Source: JBAIYU01 sp036763085
GTDB taxonomy: Bacteria > Bacillota > Negativicutes > DSM-1736 > Dendrosporobacteraceae
Length of the DNA stretch: 64,000 bases
Assembly (NCBI RefSeq): GCF_036763085.1
Contig: NZ_JBAIYU010000019.1
Span: 8,567 to 72,566 of the forward strand
Direction of reading: 5' to 3'
The translations under genes and the position numbers were made by a program. This document shows positions 43,973-53,110 of the stretch, in pieces. How positions within the stretch are numbered: the stretch's first letter is position 1; every line of letters begins with the position of its first letter. The notes under the pieces were generated by a model, which saw only the letters and a list, made by a program, of their open reading frames with translations, searched no databases and was not told the DNA's origin.

Positions 43973-45211
43973 ATGGATTTTAATATAATCTGCTTTGGTC
44001 TATTTGGTTTTTTATTACTAGGATATTTAATACTAGAAGGTCTGGATTATGGCGTAGGTATGCTACTGCCATTTGCAGGTAAGACAGAACTAGAAAAACA
44101 AGTAATAATTAATTCTATCGTTCCAGTATGGGAGGGCCATGAGGTTTGGCTTATAGTAGCTGGAGCAGTACTATTTGCAAGTTTTCCGGAAGTATATGCA
44201 ACTTTATTCAGCGGCTTATATCCTGCTTTGTTTTTAATTTTAGTAACTTTAATTTTCAGGGGGGTAGCAATAGAGCTGCGTAGTAAAGAGCGCAGTTTTA
44301 AATGGCGGAAAATTTGTGATTGGTGCGTTTTTAGCGGAAGCTTTATTCCTCCATTGATATGGGGAACTGCAATCGCAAGTCTTTTAAAAGGCTTACCTAT
44401 TGACGGAGATATGCAATACAGCGGCACGATATTTGCCGTACTTAGCATGTACACGGTATCGCTGGGGATAACTTTAACAATGGTATTTTTGATACACGGC
44501 TCAACTTATCTGGCCCTTAGACTTGAGCAGGGCCTAGATGAGCGTTTTAAAAATATCGGGCTGCAAATATATAGATATATTTTTATAGTATTTTTAGGTT
44601 TTTTTATCCTAACAATAACTGATACTTCGACAGGTGAGAAAACTTTGGCAGTTATCACGTTAGCAATGTCTTTCTTAATTTTGCTTAAAGGCAGCAGACT
44701 GCTTAAGAACAGTGAGTATATGCTAAGTCTACTAGCCAGCACAAGTGCAATAATTTTAATATATACAAGTATTATAATCGCTCTTTTTCCAAAAATAATA
44801 GTCTCGACGATAAGCCCTGAACATAGCTTAGATATATATAATTCGGCTGCAAGCCAGACTACATTAAAAATAATTGCTACAACAATGTTCGTCGTTTTAC
44901 CTATAGTTATCGGTTGTCAAGCCTGGAAATTCTATATGTTCTGGGAACGTTTAAGCCCTGCTAAACTTGAGATGAAAAAACTAACTACTACACTTAAGCA
45001 AAAGAATAAGGAATTTATAAAGAAGATTGAATTGGCGAAGCTGTTTAGTGAAACTATCAAAGAAATAGTAGATGCATTAAGGAGCAGAGATGGAAATATT
45101 ATAAAGAATTTAAAACCAGTATACTTTAAAGCATTATTCAGGCATGCAAAAAAATCTAATTGTCTTAGAAATATTAAGCAGGCTTTAGATCAAAAACGAA
45201 GAACTGATTAG
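43973..45211 (+). CDS. cydB: Cytochrome bd ubiquinol oxidase subunit II, with C-terminal extension
   Basis: Second core subunit of the bd oxidase. The N-terminal motif GYLILEGLDYGVGML and VWEGHEVWLIVAGA are typical. The hydrophobic core of about nine segments ends near residue 325 (VVLPIVIGCQAWKFYMFW). The family usually ends around residues 335-380, while this protein has 412. The extra 75 residues are strongly basic and helical (KKLTTTLKQKNKEFIKKIEL, then ALFRHAKKSNCLRNIKQALD) and presumably lie in the cytoplasm. Start ATG 43973 has AGGTGG upstream. A small gene follows after 29 bases. Confidence 0.92.
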   Translation: MDFNIICFGLFGFLLLGYLILEGLDYGVGMLLPFAGKTELEKQVIINSIVPVWEGHEVWLIVAGAVLFASFPEVYATLFSGLYPALFLILVTLIFRGVAIELRSKERSFKWRKICDWCVFSGSFIPPLIWGTAIASLLKGLPIDGDMQYSGTIFAVLSMYTVSLGITLTMVFLIHGSTYLALRLEQGLDERFKNIGLQIYRYIFIVFLGFFILTITDTSTGEKTLAVITLAMSFLILLKGSRLLKNSEYMLSLLASTSAIILIYTSIIIALFPKIIVSTISPEHSLDIYNSAASQTTLKIIATTMFVVLPIVIGCQAWKFYMFWERLSPAKLEMKKLTTTLKQKNKEFIKKIELAKLFSETIKEIVDALRSRDGNIIKNLKPVYFKALFRHAKKSNCLRNIKQALDQKRRTD

Positions 45212-45240
45212 AATGATTTGTTTTTCGGGAGGTATCTTTT

Positions 45241-45633
45241 TTGAAGGAACAATACACACAATTAATAAAAGCATTCATACAGCAGTATTCTAATATTGGC
45301 GATGAAGCTTGTATAACAGAGATAGCTGGACAAGTGCTAGATTCAAGCTTTCAGTGGATAAGAGAATTCAGCAAAAATCCACATGAGGAAACCATCGTAA
45401 ATATGATTATTGAACTAAGTGCTGCTAAGACCCCTGCGGCAAAGATGACTTCTCTTTTGGTGCTGGCGTTCGTTTTAGGTACGACTAAAATGCCTACTGA
45501 TGTTGCGACTGGATTGTTTGATGAGCTATTATTCAGGCTTTATGATGCTGAAACAAGTGATGAAGAATTAACAAATTATAAATCAGTAATAGCCAACTTA
45601 TATACTACAGCCAACGAAAACTCGCCATTTTAG
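45241..45633 (+). CDS. Uncharacterised protein of the cyd operon
   Basis: A 130-residue all-helical soluble protein that I do not recognise. It begins at TTG 45241, eight bases after CGGGAGGT, and lies 29 bases after cydB, with a terminator after it, so it is probably the last gene of the cyd operon. Two hydrophobic helices (TIVNMIIELSA, MTSLLVLAFVLGT) could pack within a helical bundle. A role in assembling or regulating the oxidase is suggested only by position. Confidence 0.65.
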   Translation: MKEQYTQLIKAFIQQYSNIGDEACITEIAGQVLDSSFQWIREFSKNPHEETIVNMIIELSAAKTPAAKMTSLLVLAFVLGTTKMPTDVATGLFDELLFRLYDAETSDEELTNYKSVIANLYTTANENSPF

Positions 45634-45646
45634 CTGAAAATCAATC

Positions 45647-45683
45647 AAAGCCTGAATCCGCAATTTAGCTGGATTCAGGCTTT
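45647..45683. terminator. Terminator shared by the cyd operon and the PrcB-like gene
   Basis: AAAGCCTGAATCC and GGATTCAGGCTTT pair over 13 bp with an 11-base loop, between convergent genes. Confidence 0.8.
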
Positions 45684-45693
45684 AAATTTACTG

Positions 45694-46812
45694 CTAGAAT
45701 CTTAGTCTTAGTGTATATTGGCTTAAGGTGTTTCCTTTTACATCAACAAAGGTTATGCTGACAGGATCACTAAAGTCCAAGGACGCGCGATTAAGTGTTA
45801 CATAATCGGAAAACTTTGTTGCTGGCTGAGTCTGATCTGCACGAGGGCTTTTTGCTCTTACTGTAACAGTAAAATCATTACCTGTTTGAACAACCTTTTC
45901 AATTCCTATGCCATAACCTTTTGCGCTAGCACTTCCCAATGATGCATAGAGGACAAAGTTTTTCCCGAAATCAACATTTTTTATTGAGTCTATGACACTG
46001 CCTGGATAAAGGTCAGCTGTATCACTAAGTCGAGGATCTTGCAGGAGAATACCAAACGACCTATCAGCAGGATAAGTGTTTTCTAACCAGGACCATCCAT
46101 TGAACTTATCAGAACTGAAAAGGACTTTAGTTTCACCAACATTGATAACTGGCTTGGGCAGAAGGCTTGTATAAGGGAACATGCTAGCTGGTATATATGT
46201 TGCTGGATATTTTGAATTACCGATACCGCGGATAGCAGTAATTTCCCAGTCGCCCTGTCTTTTTATTAAATCTACCTTAAAATCTTGACCAGTTGTGCGT
46301 ACTTGAACAACTGCCTTTAAACCGGTAAGTGACAGTAGACTAAACTTACTGGTATCAGTATCAAAGCCGAAGCGATAAGCGTTATCCCTAACCTCTTTTA
46401 CGGGATCACTTAATGTAGCGGTTGATTCACTGATCGGCCGCACACTGTCAATGCGCCAGTCGCGGTTATCATGTCTGGATAGTTCCATTCTATACATTCT
46501 GCCGTCTGCAGTACGAATGATAACCGTTGCGTTATTATCGGTTCGTTTCTGCAACGAGAATCTATCGCGGTTTGTGTTAAAGCCATATTTATCAGCTTGT
46601 TCTCTTGCTGTTTTTAGCGGAGAGCTTTTTGCCGCGAAATATTCATCCTTAGTTACTGTTTGAGAACTGACATTATCTACCTTGGGAGAGGCATGTACTT
46701 TAAAAATTGGAATGCTGGGCAGTAGTGCGGAAGAAATTACTGCCGCCCCAGCAAGTGCAGCAGCAATTCGCTTATATCTTCTTTTTTGACCTTTTTTGCT
46801 TGAGTTTATCAT
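45694..46812 (-). CDS. Secreted PrcB-like protein with duplicated N-terminal domain
   Basis: A 372-residue exported protein. A basic start and hydrophobic stretch (KRIAAALAGAAVISSALLPS) form a signal peptide or membrane anchor. Two similar segments of about 60 residues follow. One runs from LKTAREQADKYGFNTNRDRF to IDSVRPI, the other from VKEVRDNAYRFGFDTDTSKF to ITAIRGIG. They are an internal duplication. The C-terminal 110 residues resemble the PrcB_C domain (NFVLYASLGSASAKGYGIGI, FTVTVRAKSPR). PrcB in Treponema denticola takes part in a surface protease complex. No protease gene is adjacent. Start is ATG 46812 after AAGGGGG; the longer frame to 46866 lacks a site. Confidence 0.75.
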   Translation of the reverse strand: MINSSKKGQKRRYKRIAAALAGAAVISSALLPSIPIFKVHASPKVDNVSSQTVTKDEYFAAKSSPLKTAREQADKYGFNTNRDRFSLQKRTDNNATVIIRTADGRMYRMELSRHDNRDWRIDSVRPISESTATLSDPVKEVRDNAYRFGFDTDTSKFSLLSLTGLKAVVQVRTTGQDFKVDLIKRQGDWEITAIRGIGNSKYPATYIPASMFPYTSLLPKPVINVGETKVLFSSDKFNGWSWLENTYPADRSFGILLQDPRLSDTADLYPGSVIDSIKNVDFGKNFVLYASLGSASAKGYGIGIEKVVQTGNDFTVTVRAKSPRADQTQPATKFSDYVTLNRASLDFSDPVSITFVDVKGNTLSQYTLRLRF

Positions 46813-46917
46813 AAACTGCCCCCTTCTACATATGTTTATATTAGTTTGTCCAAAGTTTGGTCCCAACTAATACAAGCAGTTTTTGGCATAAGAAGGAGGG
46901 TTAAATTTTGAATTTAA

Positions 46918-48336
46918 TCAGGAACGGGGGCGTGAACGATTTTTATTAATTGGCGGACGGCCATCTCCGGAAACTTTACGTTTATTATATGGCCTATTGC
47001 CGCGGTCATGACGAACCCTTAGAGGTGCTTCTTCTGTCAATTTTATTGGCGTAGTATCCGGCTCTTTTGTCAGTAGTTTAAGGGCGGCAGATATAAGGGA
47101 GACAGAATCGATGTCTGTTAAGAGTTCTTCCGCTCGGCCTTTATATTCATCGAAATTGCCTTCTTCTATAATATGGAGCAGCTTGTCCACAGCTAATTTC
47201 TGCTGACCCTCTAGAGCATCAGTTATTGTCGGTATCGCCATTCTGACAATTTTTCTTTTGGTGAGTCTTTCGATAGTTCTCAAATGCTCAAGTTCACGCG
47301 GAATTACAAAGGAAAGTGCTGAGCCAGTCTGGCCAGCTCGTCCAGTACGGCCAATTCTATGTACATAGCTTTCGGCATCTTGTGGAATATCAAAATTATA
47401 TACGTGGGTTACGCCGCTGACATCCAAACCTCTTGCGGCAACATCGGTAGCTACCAAAATATCAATCACGCCGTCTCTGAATTGCCGTAATACACTATCA
47501 CGCTTGGCTTGCGTTAAATCTCCATGAATACCTTCGGCCGAATAGCCGCGTTTTTTCAGAGCTTCGGAAAGTTCATCTACCCGTCTCTTAGTTCTGCCAA
47601 AAACGATTGATAGCTGCGGAGCCTGTATATCCAGCAAGCGGCATAGTACATCAAATTTTTGTCTATCTTGTAATTCAATATAGGATTGTTCTACAAGGGG
47701 AATAGTGACCTCTTTGCCTTTAATACTTACGAAGGTAGGGTTCTTCAGAAATCTTTGTGATAAGTTTTGAATTGCTTTTGGCATGGTGGCTGAGAATAAT
47801 AAAGTTTGGCGGCTATCCGGAGTTTCTTTTAATATTTTTTCAATATCATCGATGAAGCCCATGTTAAGCATCTCATCTGCTTCATCTAGGATAATAACTT
47901 TAGTTTCACTTAGTCTTATATTGCGGCGATCCATATGATCCATCAAGCGGCCTGGAGTAGCCACAATTATTTGAGGATTTTTTTTCAAGGCTCTGATTTG
48001 TCGCCCGATTTCCTGTCCACCATAGATCGGCAGTGCAAAAACATTGGCAAATTGCCCAATTTTATTAAGCTCTTCTGCAACTTGAATTGCGAGTTCTCTG
48101 GTAGGTGTTAATATTACGCCTTGTATACCCGCTGTAGTATTTTTTAACTTTTCTATTAGCGGAATACCGAAGGCAGCAGTTTTGCCTGTTCCGGTTTGGG
48201 CTTGTCCAATAAGATCATTACCAGCCATTACGGGAGGTATAGCTGCTTCTTGTATTGGGGTAGGTTCCTCGAAGCCCATATCGTTAAGTGACCTGATTAA
48301 ATAATCGCTTAATCCTAACTCTCTAAATTTATCCAA
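46918..48336 (-). CDS. DEAD-box ATP-dependent RNA helicase, CshA-like
   Basis: A 472-residue helicase with all motifs: Q motif [54 protein letters not shown] and [13 protein letters not shown]. The C-terminal part has a dimerisation-like domain ([20 protein letters not shown]) and a basic tail rich in Arg, Asn and Lys, as in CshA, the RNA-degradosome helicase of Firmicutes. The start is likely TTG 48336 ([13 protein letters not shown]...), nine bases after AAGGAG. The in-frame ATG 48345 directly abuts that site. This is the most CshA-like of the three helicases here. Confidence 0.9.
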   Translation of the reverse strand: MDKFRELGLSDYLIRSLNDMGFEEPTPIQEAAIPPVMAGNDLIGQAQTGTGKTAAFGIPLIEKLKNTTAGIQGVILTPTRELAIQVAEELNKIGQFANVFALPIYGGQEIGRQIRALKKNPQIIVATPGRLMDHMDRRNIRLSETKVIILDEADEMLNMGFIDDIEKILKETPDSRQTLLFSATMPKAIQNLSQRFLKNPTFVSIKGKEVTIPLVEQSYIELQDRQKFDVLCRLLDIQAPQLSIVFGRTKRRVDELSEALKKRGYSAEGIHGDLTQAKRDSVLRQFRDGVIDILVATDVAARGLDVSGVTHVYNFDIPQDAESYVHRIGRTGRAGQTGSALSFVIPRELEHLRTIERLTKRKIVRMAIPTITDALEGQQKLAVDKLLHIIEEGNFDEYKGRAEELLTDIDSVSLISAALKLLTKEPDTTPIKLTEEAPLRVRHDRGNRPYNKRKVSGDGRPPINKNRSRPRS

Positions 48337-48450
48337 TTCATTCATCTCCTTGTTTGTTCTATTATATATTATAATACCCACACCATTCTTTTACTATAAT
48401 ATGGCTTTTAATAAGGTAATAATAGTATTAGTAATATAGGCACAAAATAT

Positions 48451-48498
48451 AAAAAGATAGCTCCTTTTTACCCCATTTGGTAAATGAGCCATCTTTTT
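48451..48498 (-). terminator. Terminator of the small gene at 48.5 kb
   Basis: Arms AAAAAGAT-GCTC and GAGC-ATCTTTTT, with an inner TTACC/GGTAA pair. It is read from the minus strand with a T-run after it. Confidence 0.75.
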
Positions 48499-48515
48499 AT
48501 TATAACATACTTCAC

Positions 48516-48722
48516 CTAATATTGGTAGCCAGGTTTAATACCAAAGATTCTAGCCGCTTGCTGGACCTCACTACAGTTTGCTAATTGGAGTGTGATTAAT
48601 TCATTTGTTAAGGAATCTCTTACTTTCAATTCACCAGAAAAGTCGAAATACTGCACAAAAGACTCAGGTACACACCTTGTTTGAAGTTCGCTCCATACGA
48701 TATTTTCGCTCTTATTAAGCAT
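48516..48722 (-). CDS. Uncharacterised 68-residue protein
   Basis: A small soluble protein (MLNKSENIVWSELQTRCVPE...) with two Cys residues and no motif that I recognise. Its start at 48722 is supported by AAGGAGG eight bases upstream, and a terminator follows, so it is a real independent gene. It lies just upstream of, and in the same direction as, the CshA-like helicase gene. Confidence 0.65.
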   Translation of the reverse strand: MLNKSENIVWSELQTRCVPESFVQYFDFSGELKVRDSLTNELITLQLANCSEVQQAARIFGIKPGYQY

Positions 48723-48835
48723 TGCTCTGCCTCCTTTGGACCTTTTTCTACATGTTTATACATGGAGGCTGGAGACTATTACAAAATTTTGCAGAATTTT
48801 CAAAATATATAATGTGGAGTGCAGTTAAAAAATTC

Positions 48836-48864
48836 TTTACAGTATTTCCAGATACTACTATAAT
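48836..48864 (+). promoter_or_regulatory. Promoter directly at the start codon of the TVP38 gene
   Basis: TTTACA (48836-48841), a 17-base spacer, and TATAAT (48859-48864). The predicted transcription start is at about 48871, two bases before ATG 48873. Confidence 0.7.
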
Positions 48865-48872
48865 TAATACTC

Positions 48873-49577
48873 ATGAGATACTTTAATAATTCTTTATCAA
48901 AACCTGCTATAACTGGTTGTTTCATTCTTACTAGTATAGTAGCCTTTATGTATATATATGGGTTTGGTCTTGAACGATTTAAGCCAGAAGCTATTAGTAA
49001 ATTAATTACTTCATTAGGCTGGTGGGGGCCAATAGCCTATGTGTTTTTAAACACCATTAGGCCGCTGTGTTTTTTTCCGCCAATCATTTTGGCGGTAGCC
49101 GGAGGATTAGCTTTTGGACCGATTTTTGGCTCTATATATCTAATTCTTGGTACGGTACTAGGCGCAGTGCTATGTTTTGGGTTAGCGCGTATATTAGGGA
49201 ACGATAAGATAATTCAGCGTTTCCCTAAGGTACTTCGATTAGAAGCAATAAATGCTCAACTTGAAACCCAGGGGCTTAAGTACATGCTTATACTGAGGTT
49301 AGTTCCGGCAATACCATGGGATGCTGTTAGCTTTTTTGCTGGCTTAACCAAAATTAGATTTTGGCCTTATTTTGTTGGAACATTCCTCGGCAGTGTTCCT
49401 GGTGCCTTGGCGTTTTGTTATTTGGGTAACGTGATGAACCGCTCGTTCTTAACAGCGTTGTGGGGTGCAGTAATTGTAGTAGTTGTATGTATTTGTTTGC
49501 CACACTTGTTATCGCGGGCTGTTTTTAAGAACGATCTTAGCAATATTTATGATAACCACAATCATATAAAACGTTAA
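48873..49577 (+). CDS. TVP38/TMEM64-family membrane protein
   Basis: A 234-residue protein with six or so hydrophobic segments of the DedA/TVP38 (SNARE-associated, VTT domain) type. Conserved features are CFFPPIILAVAGGLAFGPIFG near residue 70 and a central LRLVPAIPWDAVSFFAGLT, in which LRLVPxxPxxxxxxxAG is the family signature. These proteins are linked to lipid scrambling and membrane homeostasis. ATG 48873 has no ribosome binding site but lies about two bases after a predicted transcription start, suggesting a leaderless mRNA. A downstream start with a ribosome binding site was not found. Confidence 0.85.
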   Translation: MRYFNNSLSKPAITGCFILTSIVAFMYIYGFGLERFKPEAISKLITSLGWWGPIAYVFLNTIRPLCFFPPIILAVAGGLAFGPIFGSIYLILGTVLGAVLCFGLARILGNDKIIQRFPKVLRLEAINAQLETQGLKYMLILRLVPAIPWDAVSFFAGLTKIRFWPYFVGTFLGSVPGALAFCYLGNVMNRSFLTALWGAVIVVVVCICLPHLLSRAVFKNDLSNIYDNHNHIKR

Positions 49578-49579
49578 TT

Positions 49580-49615
49580 AAGATCTCCTTCATATTAGAA
49601 AAGGAGATCTTTTAT
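49580..49615 (+). terminator. Terminator of the TVP38 gene
   Basis: AAGATCTCCTT (49580-49590) pairs with AAGGAGATCTT (49601-49611), followed by TTATATT. Confidence 0.8.
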
Positions 49616-49696
49616 ATTAGAGCTTCTCTTGAATAAGGAATATTACATTGCATTAAACATAAAATTAAATAACAAAATGATGTTAGGGTGTTGCTT

Positions 49697-51070
49697 ATGG
49701 ATTTTAGCTTAAGGTTAGAGATGCATCAAAAATTAATGATGACGCAGGAACTACGACAGGCTATTGCAATCCTTCAGCTTTCCACACAAGAACTAGCAAC
49801 AGCATTGGAAAATGAATTTCTTGAGAACCCAATTTTGGAATATGACATAACAAGTAGCAGTGAAAAGCAGTCGGAGCAAGCTAGGTATACTTTTGATGAA
49901 ATATCAGCATTAGAGAGATATCTATACAGCGGGGGAAAGGATAAAAAAGAACAGATATATAATGCAGATAATCCAAGTTTTGAATTTTTTGCAGCAAGAG
50001 AGACCTCATTGCACGATCATTTGGAATTCCAGCTAGATATAACTGTTACCAGTAACCTTCACCATGAGGTCGGACGGTATCTTATAGGTTGCATTGATAA
50101 TAACGGATATTTAAGGTGCCAAGCAGAAGAAGTTTCTCTTTCTCTTAATGTACCAGTAAAATTCGTACTAGAAACCTTAAATATTATCCAAACATTTGAG
50201 CCTGATGGAGTGGGGGCACGCGATTTACGTGAGTGTCTAGAAATTCAAGCTAAGAGTCAAGGTATATACAATAATGTTGTAAAGAAGGTTATTCAAAACC
50301 ATCTGCAAGATTTAGCGTCAGCTAGATACCGTTATATTTCCGAAAAATTAAATTGTACACTCCCCGAGGTTCAGGAAGCAGTTGATGTAATTCGAAAACT
50401 AAATCCTAAACCAGGTTTATCTTATAGTGCTGAAAATGCCGGGTATATAGTGCCAGATGTAACTATCGAACGTGTTAATGAGGAATACGTTATCCTTATA
50501 AATGACAGTTCAGTTCCAAAGTTAGTAATTAATCCGGCCTATCGCCAAGCCTCTTCTAGTCAAGATCACGAATTGAAGAAGTATATTGAAAATAGGCTTA
50601 ATTCAGCAATTTGGCTTATAAGAAGTGTTGAGCAGCGTCGTAATACTTTATATAACGTTACTAAAGCAATAGTTGAGTTGCAGCGAGGCTTTTTCGATTA
50701 TGGTCCGCAGCATCTTCGCCCGCTAATTATGAAAACAGTTGCGGATCGTCTCGGCATACATGAATCTACAGTCAGCAGAGTTGTAGCTAATAAATATATT
50801 GATACACCCCATGGAGTTTTAAGTATGCGCACTTTTTTTGCAAATCGTGTCAATGTTTCAAGCGGCGAAGAATTTATTGCCTCAAACATAAAAAAGGAAA
50901 TCCAAAGTCTTATTAGGCAGGAAAATTGCTTAAATCCTCTAAGTGACCAGGCGGTTAGCGAATTACTGACTAAACAAGGAATAACTATTTCTCGTCGTAC
51001 GGTGACTAAATATCGTGAGGAAATGGGGATCGCATCCTCGACAAAGCGAAAACGGTATGATGGTCCTTGA
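49697..51070 (+). CDS. rpoN: RNA polymerase sigma-54 factor
   Basis: Alternative sigma factor that needs AAA+ activators to melt promoters. A 457-residue protein with three parts: the Gln/Leu-rich activator-binding region I (MTQELRQAIAILQLSTQEL), a core-binding region (EFQLDITVTSNLHHEVGRYL), and the DNA-binding region with a helix-turn-helix (MKTVADRLGIHESTVSRVVA) and RpoN box ISRRTVTKYREEMGI near the C-terminus. Start is ATG 49697, seven bases after GGGTG; GTG 49688 is the alternative. No sigma-54 activator gene is next to it. An SGNH hydrolase gene follows. Confidence 0.95.
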   Translation: MDFSLRLEMHQKLMMTQELRQAIAILQLSTQELATALENEFLENPILEYDITSSSEKQSEQARYTFDEISALERYLYSGGKDKKEQIYNADNPSFEFFAARETSLHDHLEFQLDITVTSNLHHEVGRYLIGCIDNNGYLRCQAEEVSLSLNVPVKFVLETLNIIQTFEPDGVGARDLRECLEIQAKSQGIYNNVVKKVIQNHLQDLASARYRYISEKLNCTLPEVQEAVDVIRKLNPKPGLSYSAENAGYIVPDVTIERVNEEYVILINDSSVPKLVINPAYRQASSSQDHELKKYIENRLNSAIWLIRSVEQRRNTLYNVTKAIVELQRGFFDYGPQHLRPLIMKTVADRLGIHESTVSRVVANKYIDTPHGVLSMRTFFANRVNVSSGEEFIASNIKKEIQSLIRQENCLNPLSDQAVSELLTKQGITISRRTVTKYREEMGIASSTKRKRYDGP

Positions 51071-51155
51071 GGGGTTATACTATTTTTCCCAAAAGGGTTT
51101 TGGCTAGTCAAGGCAGAAACTGTTATTGAAACTTATTATCAATATAGGAGTTAAT

Positions 51156-52421
51156 ATGTTTAAAATAGCTTTACGTGTTTTGATATGCTTGTCGGTCATT
51201 CTTTTCTCTTATCATATTGAATTTAAAGCTACTCAGGCTTCTAAAATTGAGGGGGCTAGTAAAGTTCGCTTATCGTGGAGCGCAGTTCCAGATGCAGTGA
51301 TGTATGAGTTTATAGTTATCAGCAAATCATCAGATAAAGGGCGAAAGACACTTAAAACTGAGACTATAATCACATATAGTGATATATATGCACCAGGGGT
51401 TGAAGTTGAATTGGCGACTATTAATGCTGATCCTAAGACGCTTTGGTGGCAGGTTCGGGCACTTAACTCAGACAAAAAACCAATTTCCAGTTTTAGCTCG
51501 CCTCGACGATTGAATGATGGTGAACCTGATCCGTCCTCGCCGTTAGCGACCGCCAGGCTGGAAAGCTTCCCTGCCGCTAAACTTTACCAGGCATATTCTT
51601 GGATACCTGTATTAGGTGCTGATTCTTATGAAGTACAGATTTTGTCTGCAAAGCAGATGGATCATACGCCTGAAGTTATAAAAAGCTTAACTGTAAGTGG
51701 TGGTCGTTCCTTTGACTTATATGACGAGACTGCCTATACACAGGAGGGTGCTTACTGGTGGCGGGTACAAGCCAAGGATAGCAGTGGTAATCCAGTTGGA
51801 AATTGGTCGGAAGCTTTACCATTTACAGTAAAGCATGGTGGTTTTAAAGTAGCAGCTTTCGGTGACAGCATTACTCACGGCGGTGGTGCTATATCAAACC
51901 CGCCAAGCGATCCGGCTTATGACTGGACAACTTATACAGGGTTTCCTGTGAAAAATTTGGGTCATAGCGGAGACACAACCTCAATGATGAATACTAGGTT
52001 TGAAAAAGAAGTATTACCTTTTGCTCCAAAATTGCTTGTAGTTATGGGCGGTATTAATGATCTGCGCGGGGGTGCTGCCGCTGAGGATGTAATTAATAAC
52101 TTGCGTGAAATTAAGGAAAAATGTCAGGAGCATGGTATTACTCCGATATTTGCTACTGTAACTCCGGTGAATCCGGATGTTATAAAAAAAGTTTTTAACC
52201 AGGAGACTGAGGCTAGCTGGCAAAGTGAACGGATTAAGGTTAACAACTGGATTAAAGATCAAGAGTTTTATGTGGACGTTGCCCCATTATTGACTGGACC
52301 TGATGGCTTACTACCTCATCTAGCAGCGGCAGATGGTTTACACCCCGATACAAAGGGAAAGGCGCAAATTGGTAAGAAAATAGGTCGCTATCTTAAAAAA
52401 AACTTTGGTGAAAATATATAA
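51156..52421 (+). CDS. Secreted SGNH/GDSL hydrolase with Fn3-like domains
   Basis: A 421-residue exported esterase/lipase-like protein. A hydrophobic signal segment (FKIALRVLICLSVILFSYHI) is followed by two Fn3-like modules of about 100 residues (KVRLSWSAVPDAVMYEF, then YQAYSWIPVLGADSYEVQIL), and then by the SGNH hydrolase domain with block I FGDSITHGG (catalytic Ser), block II GHSGDTTSM, block III GGINDL and block V DGLHPD (Asp and His). The domain combination suggests action on cell-surface or extracellular glycans or lipids. Start is ATG 51156, after TAGGAG; the frame to 51126 begins with TTG. Confidence 0.85.
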   Translation: MFKIALRVLICLSVILFSYHIEFKATQASKIEGASKVRLSWSAVPDAVMYEFIVISKSSDKGRKTLKTETIITYSDIYAPGVEVELATINADPKTLWWQVRALNSDKKPISSFSSPRRLNDGEPDPSSPLATARLESFPAAKLYQAYSWIPVLGADSYEVQILSAKQMDHTPEVIKSLTVSGGRSFDLYDETAYTQEGAYWWRVQAKDSSGNPVGNWSEALPFTVKHGGFKVAAFGDSITHGGGAISNPPSDPAYDWTTYTGFPVKNLGHSGDTTSMMNTRFEKEVLPFAPKLLVVMGGINDLRGGAAAEDVINNLREIKEKCQEHGITPIFATVTPVNPDVIKKVFNQETEASWQSERIKVNNWIKDQEFYVDVAPLLTGPDGLLPHLAAADGLHPDTKGKAQIGKKIGRYLKKNFGENI

Positions 52422-52425
52422 TAAA

Positions 52426-52467
52426 AAATGCCTAAGAGCCCAGTCAGGGATCTTAGGCATTTCTTTT
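52426..52467. terminator. Bidirectional terminator
   Basis: AAATGCCTAAGA (52426-52437) pairs with TCTTAGGCATTT (52451-52462) and is followed by CTTTT. Convergent genes lie on both sides. Confidence 0.8.
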
Positions 52468-52897
52468 AGATGACGGCTTTACAGGGGGCACTTTGGCCGT
52501 TTTCACGTTCAATAATTCTATCAAGCACTTTTGCAGCAGTTGCGATTACATTGCGGCATTTCAATTCTTCAGTTCTATAACGAGCTTTAAGCGGTCCGCA
52601 GTTTATTTCACCCATTTCCTTTCGATAGGTAGAAAATAATTCTAGTGAGAGAGCTTTTATTTTAGTGCTTTCATGGGCATTGTTTTTTACATATAGACTG
52701 CTTAGAACCATTACGGCTGCGGTTAATGCGCCACATACACTGCCGATTGCCATACCGCCGCCAAAACCTGCTGATAATTTTAATGTTTCATGACTAAACC
52801 CAAGATTGTACGCTTGGTTAGCACCGTACAAAATTTTTTCAGCACAATTAAAATCTTCCTTATCGCCAAAACCTTCGTTAATAAGCTCGTAAAGCAT
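52466..52897 (-). CDS. C-GCAxxG-C-C family protein
   Basis: A 143-residue protein with the cysteine pattern that names its family: NCAE near residue 18, SVCGALTAAVM near residue 54 (the CGA-x-x-A version of the GCAxxG motif), INCGPLK near residue 99, and ELKCRNVI near residue 113. A glycine-rich stretch GFGGGMAIGS precedes the second. Family members are redox-active or metal-binding proteins, often near redox enzymes, but functions are poorly known. ATG 52897 has TGGAGGG upstream. Confidence 0.85.
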   Translation of the reverse strand: MLYELINEGFGDKEDFNCAEKILYGANQAYNLGFSHETLKLSAGFGGGMAIGSVCGALTAAVMVLSSLYVKNNAHESTKIKALSLELFSTYRKEMGEINCGPLKARYRTEELKCRNVIATAAKVLDRIIERENGQSAPCKAVI

Positions 52898-53110
52898 CAG
52901 AAATTCCCTCCAATAAAGTTTTTAATTGTAACTATTCTAAAAGCGTAATAAATTAATTCGTGGTTTTAAGATGATTTACCTACCTATATTTAAAAAATGA
53001 TTAATAGAATAGAATAAGTTAGCAAATTATATTATTAGTGGCAGGTGTTTTATTGATAAATCTCGAATTTAGAAGATACTATAATACTATAGGTATGGGG
53101 TAGATAGGTT

